Shown here: one piece after another, positions 1 to 6,453 of the stretch
How positions within the stretch are numbered: position 1 is the stretch's first letter
How the letters are laid out: each line of letters starts with the position of its first letter
Assembly: GCA_030622125.1 (NCBI GenBank)
Contig: JAUXGM010000094.1
Span: 1-8,246 of the forward strand
DNA from: a bacterium
GTDB taxonomy: Bacteria; AUK180
Reading direction: 5' to 3'
DNA: 8,246 nucleotides
Program-made: the position numbers and the translations under genes
The notes under the pieces: generated by a model
The model's input: the letters and a program-made list of their open reading frames with translations, nothing else
Database searches by the model: none
What the model was told of the DNA's origin: nothing

Positions 1-324
1 ATCGGTGAACTTGGCAGTGGAAAAACAGTTTTTGCAAAGGGTTTTTTTTCTGAATTAGGAATTTTAAAAAAAGATGTTACCTCACCATCATACATTATTG
101 TGAACGAATACAGAAAAGAAGAGCATTTATTTTACCACATTGATCTCTATAGATATAGAAATTTTGAGGATGATTTCGGCTTCTGGGAGATTATGGAAAA
201 GGGTGAAAAGATAGTGATAGAATGGGCTGATCGTCTTGGTGATGATGTTGATTGTCTTGATCTTTTGATCTTTTTTGAAATATCCGAAAATCAGCGGATC
301 ATAAAAATTACAAAAAAAACTTGA
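1..324 (+). CDS. tsaE: TsaE, tRNA threonylcarbamoyladenosine biosynthesis ATPase (5' partial)
   Basis: The window opens inside this gene; 107 codons and the TGA stop are present and roughly the first 25-30 residues are missing. Residues 2-9 of the visible part form a Walker A loop (GELGSGKT), where the TsaE family usually reads GxLGAGKT. They are followed by the family's SPS/T-hydrophobic-VNEY block (residues 29-37), H-x-DLYR (46-51) and IEWAD (73-77), all in the expected order and spacing. TsaE is a cytoplasmic P-loop ATPase that works with TsaB and TsaD to make the universal t6A modification at position 37 of ANN-decoding tRNAs. It has no functional link to the downstream genes that I know of. 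Its stop codon lies inside the -35 box of the promoter for the next gene. Identification is firm; only the start is unseen. Confidence 0.93.
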   Translation: MGELGSGKTVFAKGFFSELGILKKDVTSPSYIIVNEYRKEEHLFYHIDLYRYRNFEDDFGFWEIMEKGEKIVIEWADRLGDDVDCLDLLIFFEISENQRIIKITKKT

Positions 325-349
325 CAAATGAAAATAAAAAAAGTATAAT
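321..349 (+). promoter_or_regulatory. Consensus sigma-70 promoter for the peptidase-bactofilin unit
   Basis: TTGACA at 321-326 and TATAAT at 344-349 are separated by exactly 17 bp, so both hexamers and the spacer match the bacterial housekeeping consensus. The -35 box contains the stop codon of tsaE (322-324). Transcription would be expected to start about 7 bases past the -10 box, around 355-357, which is at the ATG of the peptidase gene. This is seen in the sequence; that it is active is inferred. Confidence 0.78.
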
Positions 350-356
350 ACAATAC

Positions 357-1259
357 ATGAGGCTTATCGAGAAAGAAGTACTTATTATACCGAAATCAAA
401 AGGAAACATAAGAAAGTTCAGATTTTCAAAAAGTATCCAGCTACTAATACTCATTATAATAGTTGGATTAGTGGGAGTAATTGGTTCCATTGGATATGAT
501 TATATTTCATTAAAAAAACAAATGACCGATTATATTGCGCTTATTGAAGAGAATCAGATTTTAAAAGGCGAAAATGAGAAAGTTTCAAGTGATCTACTTA
601 GAATTGCCAGAAAGTATGAAAAGGTTAAACTTTTTGAGGAAGAATTAAGTTCCCTTATCGGCATAAATCATGAGGTGCAAAACTCAAAGGGCGGTCCGGA
701 TTTTTATTCCCTTTACAATGATGAGCACAACACCGAAAGATTAAATGAAATTAGAAATGGTATTATAAATAATCTCAAGAGAGAACTTGCGGAAAAGGAA
801 GATAACTTTATTAAGATCAAGGATTTCATATATAAAAATAATTCACTTATCGCTGCTACACCATCTATATGGCCTGTTAAAGGATTTATTTCATCCGGTT
901 TTAAATGGCGAACAAATCCACTAACGGGAAAAAAAGAATTTCATAAAGGTATTGATATTGCGGGACCTATCGGTACATCAGTAAAATCAACTGCTGATGG
1001 AATAGTAACAAGGGCGGAAAATAACCCCTACGGATACGGTAATCTTATCGAGATAAAGCATGGATTTGGTTTTTCAACAAGGTATGGACATATGAATAGT
1101 TATAATGTAAAGTTAGGTCAAATCGTTAAAAGAGGTCAGATCATTGGAACGAGAGGAAGCACCGGAAGATCTACCGGACCTCATCTTCATTATGAGGTGA
1201 GAATAAGTAATAAACCTGTAAATCCTGTAAATTTCATATTAGATTACAACTTGGAGTAG
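357..1259 (+). CDS. Membrane-anchored M23 family metallopeptidase (peptidoglycan endopeptidase)
   Basis: This is a 300-residue protein with a short basic cytoplasmic tail (1-26), one membrane span (about 27-46), a charged probable coiled coil (about 51-103) and a C-terminal lysostaphin-type M23 domain (about 180-290). The zinc ligands are visible as H196-x3-D200 and the second His of HLH (H276/H278), with H245 in the RYGHM motif as the further conserved active-site His. M23 enzymes of this layout cut peptide crosslinks of peptidoglycan in the periplasm, and genes for them often sit beside bactofilin, as here. The tail contains an IIPKS-type segment followed by basic residues, like other bactofilin-linked M23 proteins. 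I chose ATG 357 because an in-frame TTG at 321 would lie inside the -35 box of the promoter. No Shine-Dalgarno site precedes 357, so the message is probably leaderless. The stop is 3 bp before the bactofilin ATG. Confidence 0.9.
   Translation: MRLIEKEVLIIPKSKGNIRKFRFSKSIQLLILIIIVGLVGVIGSIGYDYISLKKQMTDYIALIEENQILKGENEKVSSDLLRIARKYEKVKLFEEELSSLIGINHEVQNSKGGPDFYSLYNDEHNTERLNEIRNGIINNLKRELAEKEDNFIKIKDFIYKNNSLIAATPSIWPVKGFISSGFKWRTNPLTGKKEFHKGIDIAGPIGTSVKSTADGIVTRAENNPYGYGNLIEIKHGFGFSTRYGHMNSYNVKLGQIVKRGQIIGTRGSTGRSTGPHLHYEVRISNKPVNPVNFILDYNLE
1253..1256 (+). promoter_or_regulatory. Ribosome binding site of the bactofilin gene
   Basis: GGAG lies 6 bases before the ATG at 1263 and within the last codons of the peptidase gene, so the two genes are probably translationally coupled. 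It matters because the first gene of this unit has no such site. Confidence 0.6.
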
Positions 1260-1262
1260 GAA

Positions 1263-1619
1263 ATGAAAGAAACAAATGAAAAAATAGACCTGACGATAGG
1301 GGAAATCACTATTATAAATGGAAATCTTAATTCAAAGGGAAGTGTAAGAATAGATGGTAAGGTAAAGGGAGATATTACCTGTGACGGTATGATCATAATT
1401 GGTGAAAAAGGTAATATTGAAGGTAATATAAATGCAGCACAGGGAATAATCGGTGGTAAAGTAAATGGAAATATCATAACGAAGGATTATCTTGAATTAA
1501 ATGGAACATCGACATTAACCGGAGATGTGGATACTAATATTTTTCAAATTGACAAAGGTGCAGTTTTCAATGGAAATTGCATTATGGGAAAAAATAAGGA
1601 ACAAAAACCAAAAAAATAA
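1263..1619 (+). CDS. Bactofilin, polymer-forming cytoskeletal protein
   Basis: This is a 118-residue protein made almost wholly of the short hydrophobic-glycine repeats of the bactofilin (DUF583) beta-helix, about residues 10-108. Visible blocks include the RIDGKVKGDI and GNIEGNI turns, with short polar ends (a charged N-terminus and a KNKEQKPKK-like basic C-terminus) typical of the family. Bactofilins form nucleotide-independent filaments, often at the inner membrane, that localise cell-wall enzymes and shape the cell. Known examples include Helicobacter CcmA and Caulobacter BacA. The gene directly follows an M23 peptidase gene, a recurrent arrangement in which the bactofilin positions or activates the hydrolase. 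Length is normal for a minimal bactofilin. A GGAG site 6 bases upstream supports the start. The family call is firm; the link to the peptidase is inferred from gene order and family precedent. Confidence 0.93.
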   Translation: MKETNEKIDLTIGEITIINGNLNSKGSVRIDGKVKGDITCDGMIIIGEKGNIEGNINAAQGIIGGKVNGNIITKDYLELNGTSTLTGDVDTNIFQIDKGAVFNGNCIMGKNKEQKPKK

Positions 1620-1627
1620 AATTAGTT

Positions 1628-2263
1628 ATGGATGAGATCAGTAATTTTTTTTCACAGTTTAAATTCATCATACCTATTGTAATAATTGTTTCGATAATAA
1701 TGGTTGTTTCCTTTATTAATTTTATTCATTCTATAAAGAAAAAAAGAATTCTAAAATCTATTTATCAAATGCTTATATTTCTTTTATTTTCCATGATCTT
1801 TATTAGTTTTGCATATCTTTCAGGAGCGATTTTGAGATATATGGTATTTTCAAAGACCGCAAATCTTGCAGAAATTGAAGTTATACCGGGAAATAATGGT
1901 AAATTTTCAATCAACTTTTTACCAAAAGAGGTAAAGGTAGAAAAATTTTCTAAGGAATTTACCGGTGAACAGTTCTATATAGAAGGTGTTTTTATTGATT
2001 TTAAAGATTGGCTTGAATTCTTTGGTTTTAAACCGATCTTTAAGTTAACCGGTATTTACAGTAAAATGGATGATGGAAAGACATTAACAAAATATGCTTT
2101 TAATGAAAGGCATTATTTTTTTTTAAAGAAACTTATGAAGAGTTATGAAAAATGGAATCTCTTTGAAAAGGTTTATGGATCTGCTGCATTTCAATATGTC
2201 AGAAATAGTAAAATAACATGGAAACTTGAAAAGGACACAAACGGTATCTATTTAAAAATGTAA
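1628..2263 (+). CDS. Uncharacterised protein with two membrane spans and a conserved extracytoplasmic or C-terminal domain
   Basis: The 211-residue product has two strongly hydrophobic segments (about 13-33 and 46-69) separated by a KKKR-rich loop, which should be cytoplasmic. This puts the N-terminus and the C-terminal domain (about 75-211) outside the inner membrane. The C-terminal part holds an FKDWLEFFGFKP stretch, a LTGIYSKMDD stretch and YGSAAF near the end. This order (a W-x-hydrophobic block, L-x-G-x-Y/R-Y-x-D, then YGSA) resembles, from memory, a conserved proteobacterial family that databases often label 'multidrug transporter' or 'cation/multidrug efflux pump'. That label has no visible support, since two spans cannot make such a pump. 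The gene lies 8 bp after bactofilin and 8 bp before the cyclase gene, so it is almost certainly cotranscribed with them. No clear Shine-Dalgarno site precedes the ATG. Function is unknown. Confidence 0.8.
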   Translation: MDEISNFFSQFKFIIPIVIIVSIIMVVSFINFIHSIKKKRILKSIYQMLIFLLFSMIFISFAYLSGAILRYMVFSKTANLAEIEVIPGNNGKFSINFLPKEVKVEKFSKEFTGEQFYIEGVFIDFKDWLEFFGFKPIFKLTGIYSKMDDGKTLTKYAFNERHYFFLKKLMKSYEKWNLFEKVYGSAAFQYVRNSKITWKLEKDTNGIYLKM

Positions 2264-2271
2264 AACTATAA

Positions 2272-5200
2272 ATGGTAAAGAAGTGCCCGGATTGTGGCTT
2301 TAAGAATCCTGATATTATGAAGTTTTGCGGTAATTGCGGCAATCCGTTCATAGAAAAAAAGAAGGTATCCGAATTAAGAGATATTGCTGTTCTATTTATT
2401 GATATGGTGGGATTTACATCGTTCAGTGAAGGTAAAGATCCTGAAGAGGTAAGTGAACTTTTAAATAAATATTGGAAGATCGTTTCAGAGATTGTCGAAA
2501 AATATGATTGTTATATTGATAAATATATTGGTGATGCTGTTTTGATTCTTTGTGGATTTCCGCATGGACACGAGAACGATTCCGAAAGAGCGATACTAAT
2601 TGCCCTTGAAATAATAAATGGAATGAGAGGACTCAATCTTCTCATAAAACAGAAAATTCAATTTCGATTCGGTATTCATTATGGAAATGTATTTGCAGGA
2701 GATGTTGGTGGTAATAGTTTTTCTGCAAAAACGGTAATTGGAGATGTTGTTAATACCGCAGAGCGGATACAAGAACTTGCTGATCCCGATACTATTTATG
2801 TTTCCTATGATATCTACGAATTTACAAATAAATTCTTTGATTTTCAAAAGGTCGGAAATAAACATTTAAAAGGTAAAGAAGAAGAGATTGGTATCTGCAA
2901 GGTTTTGGGAAGGAAAAATAAGAGGAAAAGTTTCAGGGGTATTGAAGGCTTGAATATTCCGATGGTGGGACGAGATGAAGAATTAAAATTATTAGTAGAT
3001 AAATTTTCCAATATTACTGCTTCAAAATCGATTGAGATCGGTTTAATAAGAGGTGGAGCCGGTATAGGTAAATCACGATTATCCGAGGAATTTCTTTCAA
3101 CAGTTAAACAAAAATATTCGGATAAGGTATCCATAATAAAGGGAAGATGTCTTCCTTACGGAGAAAGTTTTGTAAATTGGCCGATTATTCAATTAGTTAA
3201 AACAATATTAGGTATTGAAGACTCCGATACGGCATTTTTAATTAAAGGAAAAATTAAGTACTATTTAAGAACTCATTTTGGAGGTTTCAAGATAGAATTG
3301 ATTGATGCCGATAAGATTCTTGGGCTATTGTTGGGGGCGGAAGAGACAATTGATATTGAACCTGAAAAAATAAGAAACCAAACTATTTTAGTATTTATTG
3401 AACTGTTAAAAAAAGAGAGTTTAGATAAGTATTTAGTAGTTGTAATTGAAGATATTCATTGGATTGATTTCTCATCTATTGAGATATTAAGAGAAACCAT
3501 TAAAAGATTGGATAATGTTTCACTTTTGTTACTTCTTATAACAAGACCGGAATACAAAGAAAGTATAACCTGTAAAAATTTTTTAGAATCACTCACACAA
3601 GATAGAGAATTGTTGAATATAAAACTTGATAGATTGTCAAGAAACAATACAAGAAAAATGGTGGAACTTTTGTTGGAGATAGAGAAACTTCCAGATAAAT
3701 TAAAGGAACTTATTATTTCTCATAGTGAGGGGAATCCTTTTTTTACGGAGGAAATAATAAAATCGCTCATTGATAGAGAAATATTAGTATCAAAAGGAGA
3801 TAGTTGGCATGCTGTACGGGAAATAACAGATATCGATATACCAAAAACAGTAACATCGGTTATTCAAGCAAGGGTTGATACATTATCGGAAGATGAAAAA
3901 CAAATCTTACAAACTGCCTCTGTTATCGGTAAGACATTTTGGAAAAAAATATTGGATAGCATCATACCGAATATAAAAACGGCTCAATTCCAGGGTCTAT
4001 TGGATAGAGGACTTATAAAAAATATTATTTCAATGGCAGAGAATGAATTGCAGTATAAATTTAAGCATATTCTTATTCAAGAAGTGGTTTATCGTTCCAT
4101 AGTTAAAAAAATTAAAAGAGAATTACACCTAAGGATTGCCGGTTGGATTGAGAATAGTTATTCCGATAATCTTGAAGGGTACTATGATCTACTTGCAATC
4201 CATTATAATAAAGGTGGAAATGAGGAAAAAGCTATAGAGTATATCTATCTTGCAGGTGAAAAAGCAAAAAAGAATTACGCAAATTCTGAAGCATTGGCTC
4301 TTCTTGAAAATGTTGTAAGAAAAACCAAATTAAGCCCGGAATTTAATGATTATAGAAAAAAAGCAAAAAAATCTATTGCGAATATTTATTCAACTCTTGG
4401 AAAAAATGAGAAAGCAATAGAAGACTATCAAGAGGCACTCAATTTAACTAAGGATGAAAGAGAGAATAAAGAGATCCGTATTTCAATAGGGGAAGTCTAT
4501 CAGAGAATGAGTGATTATAATCACGCACTTAAGATATTTAATGATGTGTTAAGTGAATTGTCCTCTCAACGGTTTGATGAATGGCAATCTGTTATGACTT
4601 CAATTGCATGGATAAAATACTTACAGGGTGATATCAAAAAAATGGGCAAGATCATTGCCGATATCAATGAAAAATTACTAAAAAAAGATGTACCGAAGAA
4701 GGAATATGAAAAATATGTTACTCGTTTAAATAATCTGTATGGTATATATCACAGTAATAAAGGAGATTGGAAAAAATCCATAGAATATTATAAGAAAAAT
4801 ATTGAAATTTATGAAAGGCAAAATGATCTTGGCGGTGTGTCAACAACATACAATAACATAGCCGAAAATTATTCCCAAATAGGTGATTTTAAAAAATGTA
4901 TTGGCTATTATGAAAAAAGTTTAAATATAGCAGAAAAAACCGGAGAAATGTTGGGACAGGCAATTCCTCTTTACAATCTTGGTGAAACTTATTTAGGATT
5001 AAATGCACTTGAAAAAGCAGAGGAATACCTGAACAAATATATGATAATAAACCGTCAAATAGATAATCATCTTGGTATCGGTTATGGCTCTGCCGGATTA
5101 GGAAGTGTTTATCTTAGAAGAAAAAATTACCCAAAAGCAATGGAGTATTTTAATAATTCGTATCAAATGTTTGATAAGCTGGGGAGTAGATCACTTAAAC

Positions 5201-5586
5201 TTTATGCTTTTTCAAAGATCATAAAAGGGCTCATAATACAAGGACAACTTGATGAAGCAAGAGAAAAATTCAGCATTTTTAAGCAAGAAACAAATGATGA
5301 TAAAGATGAAACTCTGCTTTATTTTAATGGTTTATTAGAAGGTGAATCCGGTAATTATATAAAAGCAGTTGAAATATTAGATAATATCATTAAATCATAT
5401 AAGGAATCCGGCAATATTGAAGAAATACCAAATATATTGCTGTATAAAATTAAATATGAAAAATTAAATAATGACCGGACAGCAGTTAAAAAAACAAAAG
5501 CAAAAATGGAAGAATTACTTAATAAATTAAAGATCGGTATTCCGGATGAATTTGTCGCCGATTATCTTGAATATTATAAAAATTGA
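2272..5586 (+). CDS. Zinc ribbon - class III adenylate cyclase - AAA/STAND ATPase - TPR signalling protein
   Basis: This 1104-residue protein has four parts. Residues 5-22 are a zinc ribbon (C5-x2-C8, C19-x2-C22). Residues about 36-210 are a class III nucleotide cyclase domain with metal-binding D44 and D88, the lysine of the adenine pocket (K84 in DKYIGD), a Thr at the second substrate position (T154 in KTVIGD), and transition-state N161 and R165. The Lys/Thr pair is that of class IIIb adenylate cyclases, the group that includes bicarbonate-responsive enzymes. Residues about 230-640 are an AAA_16-type ATPase: VGRDEE (232-237), Walker A GGAGIGKS (261-268), Walker B ending in ED (393-394), then EGNPFF (486-491) and FKH (597-599), both typical of cyclase-linked ATPases. 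Residues about 690-1090 hold some eight TPR-like repeats. The order resembles mammalian soluble adenylate cyclase but with one cyclase domain, so it would need to dimerise. No membrane span is seen, so it is likely cytoplasmic. ATP to cAMP is the expected reaction; the trigger is unknown. Confidence 0.93.
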   Translation: MVKKCPDCGFKNPDIMKFCGNCGNPFIEKKKVSELRDIAVLFIDMVGFTSFSEGKDPEEVSELLNKYWKIVSEIVEKYDCYIDKYIGDAVLILCGFPHGHENDSERAILIALEIINGMRGLNLLIKQKIQFRFGIHYGNVFAGDVGGNSFSAKTVIGDVVNTAERIQELADPDTIYVSYDIYEFTNKFFDFQKVGNKHLKGKEEEIGICKVLGRKNKRKSFRGIEGLNIPMVGRDEELKLLVDKFSNITASKSIEIGLIRGGAGIGKSRLSEEFLSTVKQKYSDKVSIIKGRCLPYGESFVNWPIIQLVKTILGIEDSDTAFLIKGKIKYYLRTHFGGFKIELIDADKILGLLLGAEETIDIEPEKIRNQTILVFIELLKKESLDKYLVVVIEDIHWIDFSSIEILRETIKRLDNVSLLLLLITRPEYKESITCKNFLESLTQDRELLNIKLDRLSRNNTRKMVELLLEIEKLPDKLKELIISHSEGNPFFTEEIIKSLIDREILVSKGDSWHAVREITDIDIPKTVTSVIQARVDTLSEDEKQILQTASVIGKTFWKKILDSIIPNIKTAQFQGLLDRGLIKNIISMAENELQYKFKHILIQEVVYRSIVKKIKRELHLRIAGWIENSYSDNLEGYYDLLAIHYNKGGNEEKAIEYIYLAGEKAKKNYANSEALALLENVVRKTKLSPEFNDYRKKAKKSIANIYSTLGKNEKAIEDYQEALNLTKDERENKEIRISIGEVYQRMSDYNHALKIFNDVLSELSSQRFDEWQSVMTSIAWIKYLQGDIKKMGKIIADINEKLLKKDVPKKEYEKYVTRLNNLYGIYHSNKGDWKKSIEYYKKNIEIYERQNDLGGVSTTYNNIAENYSQIGDFKKCIGYYEKSLNIAEKTGEMLGQAIPLYNLGETYLGLNALEKAEEYLNKYMIINRQIDNHLGIGYGSAGLGSVYLRRKNYPKAMEYFNNSYQMFDKLGSRSLKLYAFSKIIKGLIIQGQLDEAREKFSIFKQETNDDKDETLLYFNGLLEGESGNYIKAVEILDNIIKSYKESGNIEEIPNILLYKIKYEKLNNDRTAVKKTKAKMEELLNKLKIGIPDEFVADYLEYYKN

Positions 5587-5593
5587 AATATGT

Positions 5594-5599
5594 AAGGAG
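5594..5599 (+). promoter_or_regulatory. Shine-Dalgarno site that fixes the lipoprotein start
   Basis: AAGGAG ends 6 bases before ATG 5606 and follows the cyclase stop codon by 7 bases. It selects this ATG over an in-frame ATG at 5546 that lies inside the cyclase gene and would bury the signal peptide. Confidence 0.85.
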
Positions 5600-5605
5600 T
5601 ATAAA

Positions 5606-6382
5606 ATGAAAACAAGCATTAAAATGTTTTTCATTTTGATTATGATTTTATTAGTTATAACATCTTGCACTAATAACAAAGAAAAAGTAGTTAAAAATGA
5701 GAAAATAGTAGGTATTCAAGATGTCCTGGGATTTTGGGATACTGTTTCCGAATATGATGCAGAGAATATTGAATTTCAAAAAGAAGATGGTGGGAATTTA
5801 ATCTATTATTCATATTTGAATTCAAGACCATATAGTAGTGGCAAATGGTCTTTTAAAAATGGAACTTTGAAATTGGAATCGGAATCGGGAGATATTTTCA
5901 CTTATATAAGGGTTGAGATTGAAGGAGATTTATTGAAAATTACAGATTCAAATGGAAATGTATCTGTTTTTAAAAGACCACCTAAGAAAATTTTAGAAAA
6001 AGATGAGATCTTAATTAATTTAAAGGTATATCTAAATAAAATTTCAGCATTTACAGGACTTGACAATAGTGAGCCAATAAAGACAGAATTTAATTGGAAT
6101 TTTAAAGGGGGAAAAACAATAGAAGTTTCCGGATTATCAACAAAATGTCCCTTAAAAGAGATCGCAAAAGATGATTTTCAATCTATGAATGAAAAAGTAA
6201 AAGATATCGGAGATTACTTATCCGGGTTGGAATTTTCTCAAAATGTGTTTAATACTACCGAAATTCAATCTGCTTATTCGGGTGATTCTTATGTTTTTAC
6301 CATTACCATTGATACGAAAAGTCAAACAAATTCCATAATTATTAAAGTAGGAAAATTAAAACAGTTGAGAGTTGAGAATTGA
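5606..6382 (+). CDS. Predicted lipoprotein of unknown function
   Basis: The product is 258 residues. Residues 1-21 form a lipoprotein signal peptide: basic MKTSIK, a hydrophobic core, and a lipobox ITSC with the lipidated C21. A polar linker follows. Residues about 40-125 look like a small beta-rich domain: GFWDT at 42-46, then short strands and turns ending in a phenylalanine and prolines. This is reminiscent of lipocalin-like domains in bacterial lipoproteins, but the resemblance is weak. The rest (about 130-258) is a second, unrecognised domain. The protein should be anchored to a membrane on the periplasmic side. It lies 19 bp after the cyclase gene with its own strong ribosome binding site and no visible promoter, so it is probably the last gene of that operon. 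The last five residues (LRVEN) are encoded by a heptanucleotide repeat that also supplies the stop codon. I do not recognise a family. Confidence 0.82.
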   Translation: MKTSIKMFFILIMILLVITSCTNNKEKVVKNEKIVGIQDVLGFWDTVSEYDAENIEFQKEDGGNLIYYSYLNSRPYSSGKWSFKNGTLKLESESGDIFTYIRVEIEGDLLKITDSNGNVSVFKRPPKKILEKDEILINLKVYLNKISAFTGLDNSEPIKTEFNWNFKGGKTIEVSGLSTKCPLKEIAKDDFQSMNEKVKDIGDYLSGLEFSQNVFNTTEIQSAYSGDSYVFTITIDTKSQTNSIIIKVGKLKQLRVEN

Positions 6383-6398
6383 GAATTGAGAGTTAAAA
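6364..6398 (+). repeat. Heptanucleotide tandem repeat (RTTGAGA)x4 plus a degenerate fifth copy
   Basis: The units are GTTGAGA (6364-6370), GTTGAGA (6371-6377), ATTGAGA (6378-6384), ATTGAGA (6385-6391) and a decayed GTTAAAA (6392-6398). The TGA stop of the lipoprotein gene (6380-6382) sits in the third unit. Repeats of this TTGAGA type are, to my knowledge, common between genes in some AT-rich bacteria. No hairpin or terminator is formed. Confidence 0.85.
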
Positions 6399-6416
6399 TA
6401 TAATATATTTCATCTA

Positions 6417-6445
6417 TTGAAAAAAAGCGTAAAATAAATTAAAAT
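6417..6445 (+). promoter_or_regulatory. Near-consensus sigma-70 promoter for the glycosyltransferase genes
   Basis: TTGAAA (6417-6422) and TAAAAT (6440-6445) each match the consensus at five of six positions and are 17 bp apart. The expected transcription start, about 6451-6453, is within 3 bases of the ATG at 6454. The surrounding 70 bp is very AT-rich, so a chance match is more likely than for the perfect promoter at 321-349. A TATAAT at 6399-6404 has no -35 box at a suitable distance. Confidence 0.55.
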
Positions 6446-6453
6446 AAACCAAC

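Noticed and set aside
321-356. TTG start at 321 that would lengthen the peptidase by 12 residues
   Set aside because: It forms the -35 hexamer of a perfect promoter and has no ribosome binding site; ATG 357 is preferred.
1549-1554. TTGACA inside bactofilin as a promoter for the two-span gene
   Set aside because: No -10-like hexamer occurs at 16-18 bp; likely chance in AT-rich coding sequence.
2596-3134. Minus-strand open frames opposite the cyclase and ATPase domains
   Set aside because: They are antisense shadows of a strongly conserved coding region with no start signals; other minus-strand frames in the window were rejected for the same reason.
5546-5605. Upstream ATG extending the lipoprotein by 20 residues into the cyclase gene
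   Set aside because: It would bury the signal peptide and lacks a binding site, while ATG 5606 has AAGGAG at 6 bases.
6060-6065. TTGACA inside the lipoprotein gene
   Set aside because: No suitable -10 box follows at 16-18 bp.
6396-6410. AT-only hairpin (6 bp arms, 3-base loop) as a terminator after the lipoprotein gene
   Set aside because: It has no G:C pairs, so it would be too weak for an intrinsic terminator, and no clean U-tract follows.
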